From: a virus
DNA length: 38,856 nucleotides
IMG/VR virus record: IMGVR_UViG_3300028162_000242
Coordinates: 1-38,856 of that record
Direction: 5' to 3' (one strand)
Below the pieces are notes generated by a model. That model did not search any database and was not told the origin of the DNA. It worked only from the letters and a program-made list of their open reading frames with translations. Both the position numbers and the translations under genes were made by a program. Positions 1-7,933 of this stretch are shown in pieces. Numbering within the stretch: the stretch's first letter is position 1; the number at the start of each line of letters is the position of its first letter.

Positions 1-591
1 ATGAAAAAAACTATCGCTTTTATCTTAGTTGGTATGTTATTTTTTCTATATGGTTGTGATTTGACTCGCAACCAAAACATCCCAATCGAAGTTGGATATA
101 CAGTTGGTGGTGGAAATGCACTAGACTATCCTGGTTTTCTAGCATTTAATATAAACAATTCAGTCGGTAACTCAGATGATCCAGTGAATATATTATTTGA
201 ATATGGTCACGATTACGATTTTGAACAGTATAGTAGTTTCGATTTGATACATACTATTGTAGTTTATGTATCTAGTTCTACAGTTAATCATAACCGAGAT
301 GATGAAGCATACACTATGCTTTATGATAGTAAACTAGATGACTTTATGACAGAGGATTATAGGTGTATTGTTAACTGGTCAGATATGTTTTCTAAGGTTG
401 TTTTCAATAAATCATTTGAGTTATCAATCGCACCAGATGATGTACCCTATGAGAAAGGCATGTTGTATTTTGTCATGTATAAAGGAGATTTTGAGCCAGG
501 TCAAGAATCCATATTGCCTAGAGTATATCGAGTTATATATTTCATAAATATAGACGGAGTGTTAACTTTTACAAAAGATAATCCATTTTAA
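1..591 (+). CDS. Putative lipoprotein, unknown function
   Basis: The 196-residue protein opens with a positively charged N-terminus, a hydrophobic stretch at about residues 5-18 and a lipobox ending in Cys19 (LYGC). It should therefore be exported, lipidated and anchored on the outer face of the membrane. The rest is acidic and soluble with no motif I recognise. The ATG is the first base of the window, so the ribosome-binding site cannot be checked and a longer start is possible. The next gene follows after 16 nt on the same strand, so the two are probably co-transcribed. Lipoprotein cargo is common both in chromosomes and in integrated elements of low-GC bacteria, so this does not say which side of the attachment junction it belongs to. 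Confidence 0.75.
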   Translation: MKKTIAFILVGMLFFLYGCDLTRNQNIPIEVGYTVGGGNALDYPGFLAFNINNSVGNSDDPVNILFEYGHDYDFEQYSSFDLIHTIVVYVSSSTVNHNRDDEAYTMLYDSKLDDFMTEDYRCIVNWSDMFSKVVFNKSFELSIAPDDVPYEKGMLYFVMYKGDFEPGQESILPRVYRVIYFINIDGVLTFTKDNPF

Positions 592-607
592 ATATTAGGG
601 AGTCAAT

Positions 608-1072
608 ATGAAGAAATCATCAACAATTGTTATTTTTGCTTTGTCCATTGTCTATACATTATTGCTAGAACTTCTTTATTATTTAAGTCAATTTGAAAAC
701 GTTATAGACTTTAGATATTATATGGCATTTTTTTCGGTATTTCCCTTTATATTCATAATTGTTTCAGTAGTAATTGATGTTTTTGATAAAAATAACAAAA
801 ATTCATTAGCTAGCATTTATCTTCCTTTAGTGTTAATCTTTTATTATCTTCTTTTAGGCACATTAGATTTTTTCTATTTTTTTTCTAGTGAGTTTTTAAT
901 GTTCATAATTTTTATTGTTATTCCAAATATCATTATGATACTGGTTATAATTTTACAATTGAAGATTAAACAGATAAAATATATGAGATTTTTCATTGTT
1001 TTCAAGTATATTGTATGTATTTCATATGGATTTTATTGGTACATTATAATTGATGCTTTACCAAGAGTGTAA
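608..1072 (+). CDS. Small multi-pass membrane protein
   Basis: This 154-residue, very hydrophobic protein has about four to five predicted membrane helices (roughly residues 5-25, 38-58, 70-92, 95-117 and 127-147) separated by short charged loops such as DVFDKNNKN. GGGAG precedes the ATG by 7 nt. It follows the lipoprotein gene closely and is followed by a strong terminator at 1129-1159, so the two genes form a unit that ends before the tRNA fragment. I do not recognise a family. It could be host-borne or cargo of an element lying to the left. Confidence 0.7.
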   Translation: MKKSSTIVIFALSIVYTLLLELLYYLSQFENVIDFRYYMAFFSVFPFIFIIVSVVIDVFDKNNKNSLASIYLPLVLIFYYLLLGTLDFFYFFSSEFLMFIIFIVIPNIIMILVIILQLKIKQIKYMRFFIVFKYIVCISYGFYWYIIIDALPRV

Positions 1073-1128
1073 AAATAAGTAGAATAACTTTTGAATTGTA
1101 ATTTCAGTCAAAACAGATAAAATTAAAC

Positions 1129-1159
1129 AAAAACTAGAATTGAAATTATTCTAGTTTTT
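1129..1159 (+). terminator. Intrinsic terminator after membrane-protein gene
   Basis: A perfect 12-bp stem (AAAAACTAGAAT with ATTCTAGTTTTT) encloses a 7-nt loop and ends in a T-run. It closes the two-gene unit at 1-1072. The A-rich left arm means it may also work on the opposite strand. Confidence 0.85.
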
Positions 1160-1282
1160 TGATTTTGTTATATTAAATTACTAATTATTTATAGATCATA
1201 ATTGCAATATAAATTAAAGAAATGTCAAATCAAAAGGGCATGCTTTTTTGACTATTATAAGAAAATTTATTGTAAAAACTAT

Positions 1283-1306
1283 AGGTGTCAAAACAGGTGT
1301 CAATAC
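1283..1306 (+). repeat. Two 12-nt direct repeats, possible integrase arm sites
   Basis: AGGTGTCAAAAC is followed immediately by AGGTGTCAATAC, 11 of 12 identical. A perfect 12-bp palindrome GCTATATATAGC (1328-1339) lies between them and the tRNA fragment. Short tandem repeats beside an attachment core are typical arm-type sites of tyrosine integrases; no integrase is visible here, so this role is inferred from position. Confidence 0.4.
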
Positions 1307-1359
1307 AATAATATCGCTGTTAAAACCGCTATATATAGCCGTTCTAATTTATTAAGCCA

Positions 1360-1409
1360 CCTGCTTGACGTGCAGGGGGTCGGGGGTTCAAACCCCTCTG
1401 GCTCCACCA
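1360..1409 (+). tRNA. 3' half of tRNA-Val(GAC), probable attachment-site core
   Basis: The stretch reads as the 3' part of a tRNA: anticodon stem CCTGC/GCAGG around loop TTGACGT (anticodon GAC, valine, at 1367-1369), a variable region, a T arm with TTCAAAC loop, acceptor 3' strand TGGCTCC, discriminator A and encoded CCA at 1407-1409. The 5' partner GGAGCCA and a D arm are absent upstream, so this is not a functional tRNA. A displaced 3' end of this kind is the hallmark of an element integrated at a tRNA gene. A short open frame across it is a translation shadow. Confidence 0.85.
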
Positions 1410-1422
1410 TATAAGAAGCATA

Positions 1423-1453
1423 GGTTTGATACAACAGTATCAGGCCTTTTTTT
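1423..1453 (+). terminator. Intrinsic terminator downstream of the tRNA fragment
   Basis: TGATAC/GTATCA forms a 6-bp stem around loop AACA, extended by outer GG/CC pairs, followed by seven T. It lies 14 nt after the CCA end, as expected for the original downstream flank of a tRNA operon. Confidence 0.75.
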
Positions 1454-1548
1454 CATGCAGAAAGGGCGGTTTCTCCCTATATTCCAAATTCCATTAGTCC
1501 TGTAGAGGTTTAATGTAGAACTTTTGCAAGGCTTTTTTGCAAATGATG

Positions 1549-1566
1549 ATCAACCTTTTAACGATT
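1549..1566 (+). repeat. Left copy of 18-nt direct repeat flanking restriction island
   Basis: ATCAACCTTTTAACGATT occurs here and again, identical and in the same orientation, at 7980-7997. The pair brackets the whole restriction-modification locus. The last bases of this copy run into the first unit of the 20-nt array at 1561. Confidence 0.7.
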
Positions 1567-1627
1567 ATCTAACCATTTACACGATTACTGTACAATTTAC
1601 ACGATTACCTAACAATTTAACGATTAC
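1561..1627 (+). repeat. Iteron-like array, 20-nt period, three units plus a partial fourth
   Basis: ACGATTA recurs at 1561, 1581, 1601 and 1620, that is at spacings of 20, 20 and 19 nt. The units fit the consensus ACGATTAYCTAACAATTTAM, with a degenerate centre in the second. There are no spacers between units, so this is not CRISPR. Possible roles are integrase arm sites beside the tRNA core or binding sites for a replication or partition protein. Confidence 0.6.
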
Positions 1628-1844
1628 AGAATAAAGATTGCTTTTACTTTTACTTAAAAAAGTTCTCATACTCTAGCAAAAGTATAATTTATTCTACCTT
1701 TATAGAGATTGGAATCTCCTTTTTTTGAATGATAAAAGTATCGATCTTCTAAAACAAATCCACCCATAGAGGATAGGTTTAGTTTTTTAAGAGAATTACT
1801 ATTCAATAATTTGAAGATGTTTAAAAATCGAGAGGAGTTTCGTA

Positions 1845-2195
1845 ATGAACCGTTCGAAGCCTGGATTAAACGAACCCTTCTATAAGTGGCTGGATGATAT
1901 TCGAAGGGCGATGAGAAAAGAAAAAGAACTTCAAAAGAAATTTAAGTTCTATAATGTCAAATTGAATTCATGCAGAAGGGCATCATTTGATAGAATACGC
2001 TTTGGTAGTGTAACTTCGGAAGAAGATGAACTATTGTTTTGGATTGATAAGATAACTATTACTGAATCATTTTTTTTTGCATATCGTGGTCAAATTCAGT
2101 ATGCACAAAAATTCATGGCAATTATATCATCTCAACAACAGATTGTTTTTTCAAAGATTGTTGGAACGAAAATCAGTCTTTATTGTTTCTTCTGA
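1845..2195 (+). CDS. Hypothetical protein, 116 aa
   Basis: GAGAGGAG lies about 8 nt before the ATG, which supports translation. The N-terminal 50 residues are rich in Lys, Arg and Glu and probably helical; the C-terminal half is more hydrophobic and ends in an odd CFF tail, which could mean the frame is truncated or shifted. The segment PFYKWLDDIRRAMRKEKEL loosely resembles PFTKWIHKAMEKELLIEDM in the late regulator at 14524-14931, so it may be a decayed relative; this match is weak. It stands alone between two non-coding stretches, just inside the left 18-nt repeat. Confidence 0.4.
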   Translation: MNRSKPGLNEPFYKWLDDIRRAMRKEKELQKKFKFYNVKLNSCRRASFDRIRFGSVTSEEDELLFWIDKITITESFFFAYRGQIQYAQKFMAIISSQQQIVFSKIVGTKISLYCFF

Positions 2196-2584
2196 ACTTA
2201 GTATTACCAGAAATCGGGGTTATCAAATAATTAATGAGATTGTCACTCTTTAAGAAAATATATGAACATTTCATTATTATGAAATTAATCGGGATCACAA
2301 CATTTAGGATTAATCTTTACTTGAAGAAGAGTATGATTATTTACTTTCAAAAATTTCAATTGTATGCTAAAATGATACCCAAAGAGTTCAAAAAAACATG
2401 ACATTTATAATAAAGTGCATTTATGAGAGAAAATTTGAATTGGTGAAGAATTTGTGTCAAAGAAATAGGAGTAAATATTGTTAATTTATTCCGTTTAAAA
2501 ATGACGCTTACCTTATTTTTTTGACAAAAACATTAATGCTCAATTTTTGGCAGAGGCTATACAATATTGAGGTAGTTAAAAAAT
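2196..2584. other. AT-rich gap without a gene
   Basis: No convincing reading frame is present. ATTGTATGCTAAAAT near 2357-2371 has an extended -10 look and could start transcription toward vsr, but no good -35 accompanies it. The stretch probably holds the promoter for the methyltransferase operon. Confidence 0.3.
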
Positions 2585-3031
2585 ATGATGAAAAAAACAC
2601 GCGAACAAATATCTAAAAATATGCGATCTGTTAAAAATAAGGACTCGAAAATAGAAATATTATTGCGTAAAGAATTATGGAATCGTCACTTGACATACAG
2701 GAAAAATGACAATAGTATTGTTGGTAAACCTGACATAGTTTATAAAGGATTAAAATTGGCTATATTTTGTGATGGTGAGTTCTGGCATGGATACCAATGG
2801 GAGGCAAAAGGAAAAGAAGAGCATAAAAGCAATGAAGAATTTTGGCAAAAAAAGATTGAACGAAATATGCAACGCGATAAAGAGGTTACCTCATTACTTG
2901 AAAGCCTGGGGTGGACAGTCTTACGGTTTTGGGGTAAAGAAATTAAAAAAAATGTTTCAGGATGTGCTGATATCATACAAAACAAGATAGAGGAGCTTAA
3001 AAATGGAAAACAAAAAGTACAAAATAATTGA
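2585..3031 (+). CDS. vsr: Very short patch repair (Vsr) endonuclease
   Basis: The protein is a full-length Vsr homologue of 148 residues. It begins with the family's TREQISKNMRSVKNKDSKIE stretch, continues with GKPDIVYKGLKLAIFCDGEFWHG carrying the catalytic Asp and the FxDGxFWHG signature, and ends with the conserved RDKEVTSLLESLGWTVLRFW. Vsr nicks next to T:G mismatches created when 5-methylcytosine deaminates, protecting the sites of a C5 methyltransferase. It is translationally coupled to the methyltransferase, whose ATG lies inside the vsr 3' end (29-nt overlap). Two adjacent ATG codons are possible starts. Confidence 0.92.
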   Translation: MMKKTREQISKNMRSVKNKDSKIEILLRKELWNRHLTYRKNDNSIVGKPDIVYKGLKLAIFCDGEFWHGYQWEAKGKEEHKSNEEFWQKKIERNMQRDKEVTSLLESLGWTVLRFWGKEIKKNVSGCADIIQNKIEELKNGKQKVQNN

Positions 3032-4130
3032 CTTGTTCGCAGGTATAGGGGGTATTCGTCGTGGGTATGAACTCACTGGAAGTTTTGAGAATGTCTTATC
3101 TGCAGAAATAGACAAGTATGCTTGTTTGACATACGAACATCTTTTTGGTGAAAACCCATACAATGATGTGACAACAGAGGAATTTAAGAGCAAGGTCAGT
3201 CAAACGCAGTATGATATATTGCTTGCAGGCTTTCCATGTCAGGCATTCAGTCGAGCTGGAAGACAGGAGGGTTTTAAAGATAAAACGCGTGGAACATTGT
3301 TCTTTGATATAGCAGACATCATAGATAGAACACGTCCAAAAGCATTTATGCTGGAAAATGTTGACAGCCTTCTTAGTCATGAAAAGGGCGCAACATTCAG
3401 AACAATACTAGAAGTTTTAGTAAATGATTTAAATTATAAAGTCTTAGGAGTAGAAAAAAACATATTAGGGGACTTGATTTATGACACGAAGGTCTTTATG
3501 AGGAATACAAGATACTTCGGTCTACCGCAAAACCGTCCAAGGGTTTACATAATGGGCTTTGATATGAAGCGGTATGCAAACTTCGAGAGATTCTTAAACG
3601 AAAAAAAACTCCCGATAGGCAGGAGCAAAGCTTCAATATACAAAGATTTGAACGACCTATTGGAATTTAACGCTGATATTGAATACTACATCGCAAGTGG
3701 CTACATGACTACTTTGGAAAAGCACAGAGCGCGTCACGAGGGCAAGGGCAACGGTTTTGGATACATGATTGTAAACTCACTGGATGTCAAGAATCCTTAC
3801 TCAAATACTATCCTTGCAACTGGCGGCTCAGGAAAAGAAAGAAACCTTGTTTATGATCCTAAGGAAGGCGTCGCAGGTCAAATCGTAAAAGGTAAGCAAA
3901 CTCCGATTAATGATAAAGGTATCCGTCACATGACTCCCAGAGAATGGGGCAAGCTGCAGGGGTTTATAAATTACGGCTTTATCCATGAGGGTAAGGATAA
4001 TTTCAGTTTTCCACCAGGAATTTCTAAGGCGCAACAATACAAACAATTCGGCAACTCGGTATCGATTACGGTTGTCGAGGAAATGTCCTTACTAATGAAG
4101 GAAATTTTGGCGGTTTTAGATGGGGAATAA
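3003..4130 (+). CDS. DNA (cytosine-5) methyltransferase, type II R-M
   Basis: The 375-residue protein has the C5-methyltransferase motifs in order: motif I DLFAGIGGIR (SAM binding, residues 10-19), motif IV GFPCQAFS with catalytic Cys79, motif VI ENV (Glu118), motif VIII near RNTRYFGLPQNRPRVY, a target-recognition region at about 190-310 and motif X KQFGNSVS near the C-terminus. It transfers a methyl group from SAM to a specific cytosine and so protects DNA from the partner nuclease. AGGAG precedes the ATG by 8 nt. It overlaps vsr upstream and the second methyltransferase downstream, so all three form one operon. The target sequence cannot be read from the protein. Confidence 0.93.
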   Translation: MENKKYKIIDLFAGIGGIRRGYELTGSFENVLSAEIDKYACLTYEHLFGENPYNDVTTEEFKSKVSQTQYDILLAGFPCQAFSRAGRQEGFKDKTRGTLFFDIADIIDRTRPKAFMLENVDSLLSHEKGATFRTILEVLVNDLNYKVLGVEKNILGDLIYDTKVFMRNTRYFGLPQNRPRVYIMGFDMKRYANFERFLNEKKLPIGRSKASIYKDLNDLLEFNADIEYYIASGYMTTLEKHRARHEGKGNGFGYMIVNSLDVKNPYSNTILATGGSGKERNLVYDPKEGVAGQIVKGKQTPINDKGIRHMTPREWGKLQGFINYGFIHEGKDNFSFPPGISKAQQYKQFGNSVSITVVEEMSLLMKEILAVLDGE

Positions 4131-4959
4131 ATTCAAATTTATTGATTTTTTTTCAGGCATCGGCGGATTCCATTACGGCCTTTCGCAGATAGGCGGCGAG
4201 TGCGTAATGGCAAGCGATACTAATATTGTGACGACCGAGACATATAAATTAAATTATGGCATGGTTCCGCATGGAGATATAAACGATATTAAGTCAGAAG
4301 ATATCCCTGACTTTGATATTCTCTGCGGTGGTTTTCCGTGCCAAGCATTCAGCGTGATTGGCCCACAGGGTGGATTTTCAGATCCTCGCGGAATTTTGAT
4401 TTTTCAAGTTTTCCGAATTCTTAGGGATAAGCAACCTAAGGCATTCATTTTAGAAAATGTAAGGGGCTTGATTTCGCACGACGGCGGTAAAACATATGAG
4501 TTCATTGTAGCTGAACTCAACAAGTGTGGTTACAACGTATCATGCAAGATACTTGAAGCCAAGAATTATGGACTGCCGCAAATAAGAAAAAGACTTTTTT
4601 TTGTAGGCATTAGAAAAGATTTTGAGGTACAGTTTGAGTTTCCCCAACCCATCGCATGTGATATATTACTCGGCGATATTCTTAAGGGAAAGACAAACCG
4701 GGATTATGCATTTACGATCAGAATCGGTGGTCGTAATTCCGGTATCAACAACAAGTACAATTGGGACAGTTACTATGTAGATGGAAAGGTGCACGCAATA
4801 ACACCAAAAGAATGCTTGCAAGTACAAGGGTTTCCTGAAGACTTCAAACTTGCTGGGAATCTTGATGAAAAATATAAACAGGTCGGCAACAGCGTGCCGA
4901 CCACGATAATTCGAGAGATAGGAAAAGAAATATTAAAGACAGGAATTTTCAATTGCTGA
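4120..4959 (+). CDS. Second DNA (cytosine-5) methyltransferase
   Basis: The 279-residue protein is a compact C5 methyltransferase: motif I FFSGIGGFHYG (10-20), motif IV GFPCQAFSVIGPQGGFSDPR with Cys74, motif VI LENVRG (Glu112), motif VIII NYGLPQIRKRLFFVG and motif X KQVGNSVP. The recognition region (about 180-230) is short. It overlaps the preceding methyltransferase by 11 nt, so the two are co-translated. Two C5 enzymes in one locus usually mean either an asymmetric target with one enzyme per strand, or two interleaved R-M systems. Its 3' end overlaps by 11 nt the end of the convergent minus-strand nuclease gene. Base composition here seems richer in G+C than the surrounding phage. Confidence 0.93.
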   Translation: MGNKFKFIDFFSGIGGFHYGLSQIGGECVMASDTNIVTTETYKLNYGMVPHGDINDIKSEDIPDFDILCGGFPCQAFSVIGPQGGFSDPRGILIFQVFRILRDKQPKAFILENVRGLISHDGGKTYEFIVAELNKCGYNVSCKILEAKNYGLPQIRKRLFFVGIRKDFEVQFEFPQPIACDILLGDILKGKTNRDYAFTIRIGGRNSGINNKYNWDSYYVDGKVHAITPKECLQVQGFPEDFKLAGNLDEKYKQVGNSVPTTIIREIGKEILKTGIFNC

Positions 4960-6079
4960 AGCGTATGCCATCAGCAATTTTTTTGTATATAACAAGCTTT
5001 ATTTTTTCCTCATATCCAATAGGAACAAAGTATCCGATTTTTACCTCAGAACCGATGATGTTGGCGTATACTTCTTTGCGATCAGGGAATATGTGCTGTA
5101 GCAAGTCTATGTAACGTTTGGCTTGTTCAATTGCACCTTGGTCGATTGCGTCTTTTTTTACCTCGATAAACAACATTGTGGATTCATCACCGGTTTGCAG
5201 CACAATATCCATTTCATCTTGTAAATGAGGAGAGAGAACAACTTCCATCATCGAGTTTGCAAGCAAAGAATCAAAGCTTATTCCACTATTTATCTTTTTG
5301 AAGTCAGAGATGATTTGTTTTGAAAGAGCAGAATCTCGACCACAAAAAGCGTTTAATAAATATGCATATAAATATGCCTCATCCTTGACTGTGTTATTAT
5401 TAAAAAACTTGTCGTCAGCAAGATAAGCTTCGCTAAACTTCATAATTGAAGTATTGTTTTTGTAGTTGTCGAGAGCGATCTGAGAGGGAATATTTAAAGG
5501 ATAACTTTGGTGGCACTCATTGCGGAGCAACTTGAGAATTTCGACAGTACTTTTTATAGTGAATGAGGATATGGACTTCTTTCTTGCTGCGCCGATATTC
5601 ATTACAGCGGGATGACGATACCCCCAAACTAACTTATTCTCATATTTTTCTATGAGCTTAAAGTTATCGGAAATTGTATATACTTTTGCAGTAATACGCT
5701 TGAATAAGAAACGCATCGGACAATCGTTTTCGAGGTTTTTGCCTACTTTTATCGGCAGTGTCTTGCTGTTTGCCTCGTAGTAAATAATAGGATTATTTTT
5801 ATCATCGCAATATATTTGAAATGGGCCATGGATTTCTTTACCGCCAGTAACGTTCTCATCTTTCATTCTATAGATGAAAATGAGATCGTTTTTTCCAATA
5901 TTATAAAGACTAGCCATCGATCTTATAAAAGACTTAGTATAAAGTCCGCCTCCAGTAGGAAAACCATATACACCATTGTTAAGCGTTGCGTCAAATACCG
6001 CTGAGTTGCATATACAAATATGCGATTGGCAACCAGTTCTATTAACGTATTCTATTACCTCATCTATATTATTATACAT
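4949..6079 (-). CDS. Putative restriction endonuclease, PUA/EVE-like plus PD-(D/E)xK
   Basis: The 376-residue protein appears to have two parts. Residues about 15-100 (ICNSAVFDATLNNGVYGFP..., NDLIFIYRMK, EIHGPFQIY) resemble the layout of EVE/PUA-like DNA-base readers. The C-terminal part carries EMDIVLQTGDESTMLFIEVKKD, a D-x(n)-ExK active site of the PD-(D/E)xK nuclease fold, followed by a helix AIEQAKRYIDLLQ. It is the last gene of a minus-strand operon with two more putative restriction genes, and starts 2 nt after the stop of the upstream gene. The likely role is cleavage of unmodified (type II) or possibly modified (type IV) DNA. The domain calls come from motif reading only. Confidence 0.65.
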   Translation of the reverse strand: MYNNIDEVIEYVNRTGCQSHICICNSAVFDATLNNGVYGFPTGGGLYTKSFIRSMASLYNIGKNDLIFIYRMKDENVTGGKEIHGPFQIYCDDKNNPIIYYEANSKTLPIKVGKNLENDCPMRFLFKRITAKVYTISDNFKLIEKYENKLVWGYRHPAVMNIGAARKKSISSFTIKSTVEILKLLRNECHQSYPLNIPSQIALDNYKNNTSIMKFSEAYLADDKFFNNNTVKDEAYLYAYLLNAFCGRDSALSKQIISDFKKINSGISFDSLLANSMMEVVLSPHLQDEMDIVLQTGDESTMLFIEVKKDAIDQGAIEQAKRYIDLLQHIFPDRKEVYANIIGSEVKIGYFVPIGYEEKIKLVIYKKIADGIRFSN

Positions 6080-6081
6080 AT

Positions 6082-6861
6082 TTATTTTTTCGCTCTGATA
6101 TGGAGCGCGCCCCTATATTTGCCGCTTGAATATCGAACCCAAATTTTTATACTTTCTGCACCTACTCGATCATAAATATGCACATCATAGTTTTTTGGCA
6201 TACCCTTTGTAGCTCTAACACTGAATACCAGTTTCTCCCACATTGAATTGAGCGCGGTAATTTTATCATATCTTTGCCATGTAGAGTCAAGAAACGGGTT
6301 TAAGTATTCCAATATATATTCAGCGGGAAAAGGTGATAGTCCACTACCTGTTCCGCTGAACAAAAAGTAGTTTAGTATGGGACGCATATAATCTAGCGAA
6401 CAAGCAAATGGGGAGTTGGGATTGATATTCCCAACGTCCTCACTAATAGTTCCACTATTGCGTAAAGTCCAATATGTATCAATCATATTATCGAGGGATA
6501 GAATACTTGATTTTGCATGTGTGCATGCAGTCTCAAAACCTGGACGAGTTGTATGATTTACTAATGCGGGCGGTGCATCTGAGAGTGATTTTAGTGAATA
6601 CCCCTTGTTATTTATGTAAACATCACTTTTATAATTTGCTGGAGCTTTAACAATTCCAACAATATTACAAAATTTTACGATATCAACATCGCATTTTTTA
6701 ATTATTGAAAGGTCAGTTCCTTCCGGAAAAGAAGCATAAATCACTTCTCCAAACCCAAGCTGATTAATAGGCTCATTTAAAAAAGATGGAATTATACCGT
6801 TATCACGCATCTCGATTAACCTAAGCTTGATGAGTAATTCTCCTCGTTCGCCTTTGTTCAT
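6082..6861 (-). CDS. Putative type II restriction endonuclease
   Basis: The 259-residue protein contains SDVYINNKGYSLKSLSDAPPALVNHTTRPG at about residues 79-108. This looks like a PD-(D/E)xK-type site in which the Glu of ExK is replaced by Ser (D...SLK), a variant seen in some type II enzymes whose sequences carry a similar 'SLKS' element followed by a conserved NHTTR loop. The C-terminus is basic (RYSSGKYRGALHIRAKK), fitting DNA contact. Its ATGA start overlaps the stop of the upstream gene, so translation is coupled. Convergence with two C5 methyltransferases makes a restriction role likely; the exact family is not identified. Confidence 0.65.
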   Translation of the reverse strand: MNKGERGELLIKLRLIEMRDNGIIPSFLNEPINQLGFGEVIYASFPEGTDLSIIKKCDVDIVKFCNIVGIVKAPANYKSDVYINNKGYSLKSLSDAPPALVNHTTRPGFETACTHAKSSILSLDNMIDTYWTLRNSGTISEDVGNINPNSPFACSLDYMRPILNYFLFSGTGSGLSPFPAEYILEYLNPFLDSTWQRYDKITALNSMWEKLVFSVRATKGMPKNYDVHIYDRVGAESIKIWVRYSSGKYRGALHIRAKK

Positions 6862-7508
6862 TTTTCCTCCAGTTGATGTATTTTATCAACGATTGTTCCT
6901 ATTTCTCTTTCGGAATAAAGAAAGTAATTTCCACATACTTTACTTCCTCTAAAATCTATCGGTATTTCGTAGCAAGTATAATCAAAAGCTTTCTTAGCAC
7001 GAAATTCTTTGACCGCTCTTGCATGCTCTGCAGCTTTAGTTTTTGTAAACAAGTTCAACCCAATGAAAACTCCGTTTGGTTTTTGAATGAGTAAGTCGAT
7101 TCCATATTCTATATCCAAAATCACGTTATAAAAAACAGAAGAGAAACAATTTCTTTCTTTTAAATATAAACCAAAATGCAAATCTCTTATAAGCGAAGGG
7201 TAAGTTCGATATACTCTCGCTCGAACTCCAATTTTTTCTTCCATAGTGAGATTGAGATTTGTCAAATATTCTTTGTTTTCGGAAACATAAAATTGCAAAT
7301 AATCATCTTGGCTAGGAATTGAGTTCTTTGTTATGATATAGTTGTAAAAGGCTATAACAAACATCGGTAATTTTATTTGCCACTCGATTTTTTCATTTCT
7401 TACTTGCTCGAACTTCATGCTAAAATTGCATATCTGCTTCTCTATGGCAGTTGAAGTAAGAGTAATTTCGTCAAAAAGATTTATCATATTATTGATCACA
7501 ATCTTCAC
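6858..7508 (-). CDS. Restriction-operon protein, nuclease-like fold without full active site
   Basis: The 216-residue protein is first in the minus-strand restriction operon. Near residues 132-172 it has DIEYGIDLLIQKPNGVFIGLNLFTKTKAAEHARAVKEF, which has the strand-turn-strand-helix shape of a PD-(D/E)xK core: Asp is present but the ExK position reads GLN. It may be an inactive or accessory subunit, or a family whose catalytic residues I misplace. Two GTG codons are possible starts (7508 and 7499); the second has AGGG at better spacing. Its TGA overlaps the next ATG. I do not recognise a named family. Confidence 0.55.
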   Translation of the reverse strand: MKIVINNMINLFDEITLTSTAIEKQICNFSMKFEQVRNEKIEWQIKLPMFVIAFYNYIITKNSIPSQDDYLQFYVSENKEYLTNLNLTMEEKIGVRARVYRTYPSLIRDLHFGLYLKERNCFSSVFYNVILDIEYGIDLLIQKPNGVFIGLNLFTKTKAAEHARAVKEFRAKKAFDYTCYEIPIDFRGSKVCGNYFLYSEREIGTIVDKIHQLEEK

Positions 7509-7828
7509 CCTACTTAATTATATCAAACAAAAACAACTATTACGATAGTAAAATGTTATTTGATGGCAAAAAAGTGAACATTATGTATGATTCTTTGCTA
7601 TATGAGGAAGGCATAACGTTCTTTTAGTATCGATTTTACTTACCTAAAAGTAGAATGGCTCAATTTAAAGAATTATTTGAATATATAAATGCCTTCAGAA
7701 ATCCTGTGGGAAATCGAAATTCCGATAATTACTGTGAACGGTGACGCCAAGTGTATGCCAATACGCTGTCAACATGCGTTCGAGTAGTTGCCAAGTAGTC
7801 GGCAATTCTTTTAGGAATACTTAGATTC

Positions 7829-7906
7829 ATGTTGAATTTTGAAGGAACAGCAATTCTAACAGCTGCAGGTTTCATAATCTGGTTAATTGGGCAGATAAAA
7901 AATTAA
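7829..7906 (+). CDS. Possible 25-aa hydrophobic peptide
   Basis: The frame encodes one membrane-spanning stretch (TAILTAAGFIIWLIGQI) with a short polar tail ending KN, directly followed by a terminator at 7934-7970. AGGAA lies 12 nt upstream, which is a weak fit. Size and shape recall type I toxin peptides or small phage membrane peptides, but nothing else supports expression. Confidence 0.25.
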   Translation: MLNFEGTAILTAAGFIIWLIGQIKN

Positions 7907-7933
7907 AAATATCTCTATACATTAAAATTTTAG

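Noticed and set aside
1202-1414. A 70-codon open frame ending GVGGSNPSGSTI
   Set aside because: This ending is the well-known false translation of a tRNA 3' half; the DNA is a tRNA-Val fragment.
1561-1627. Repeat array considered as CRISPR
   Set aside because: Units follow each other without spacers and no cas genes are present.
2521-2564. TTGACA with TATACA as promoter for vsr
   Set aside because: The spacing is about 31 nt, far beyond the usual 16-18.
7655-7744. A 29-codon frame starting MAQFKELFEYINA
   Set aside because: No ribosome-binding site and no recognisable product; likely chance or a relic.
7734-7832. Minus-strand 33-aa frame with IADYLATTRTHVDSVL, possible HTH relic
   Set aside because: Too short and without a ribosome-binding site; it overlaps other weak signals.
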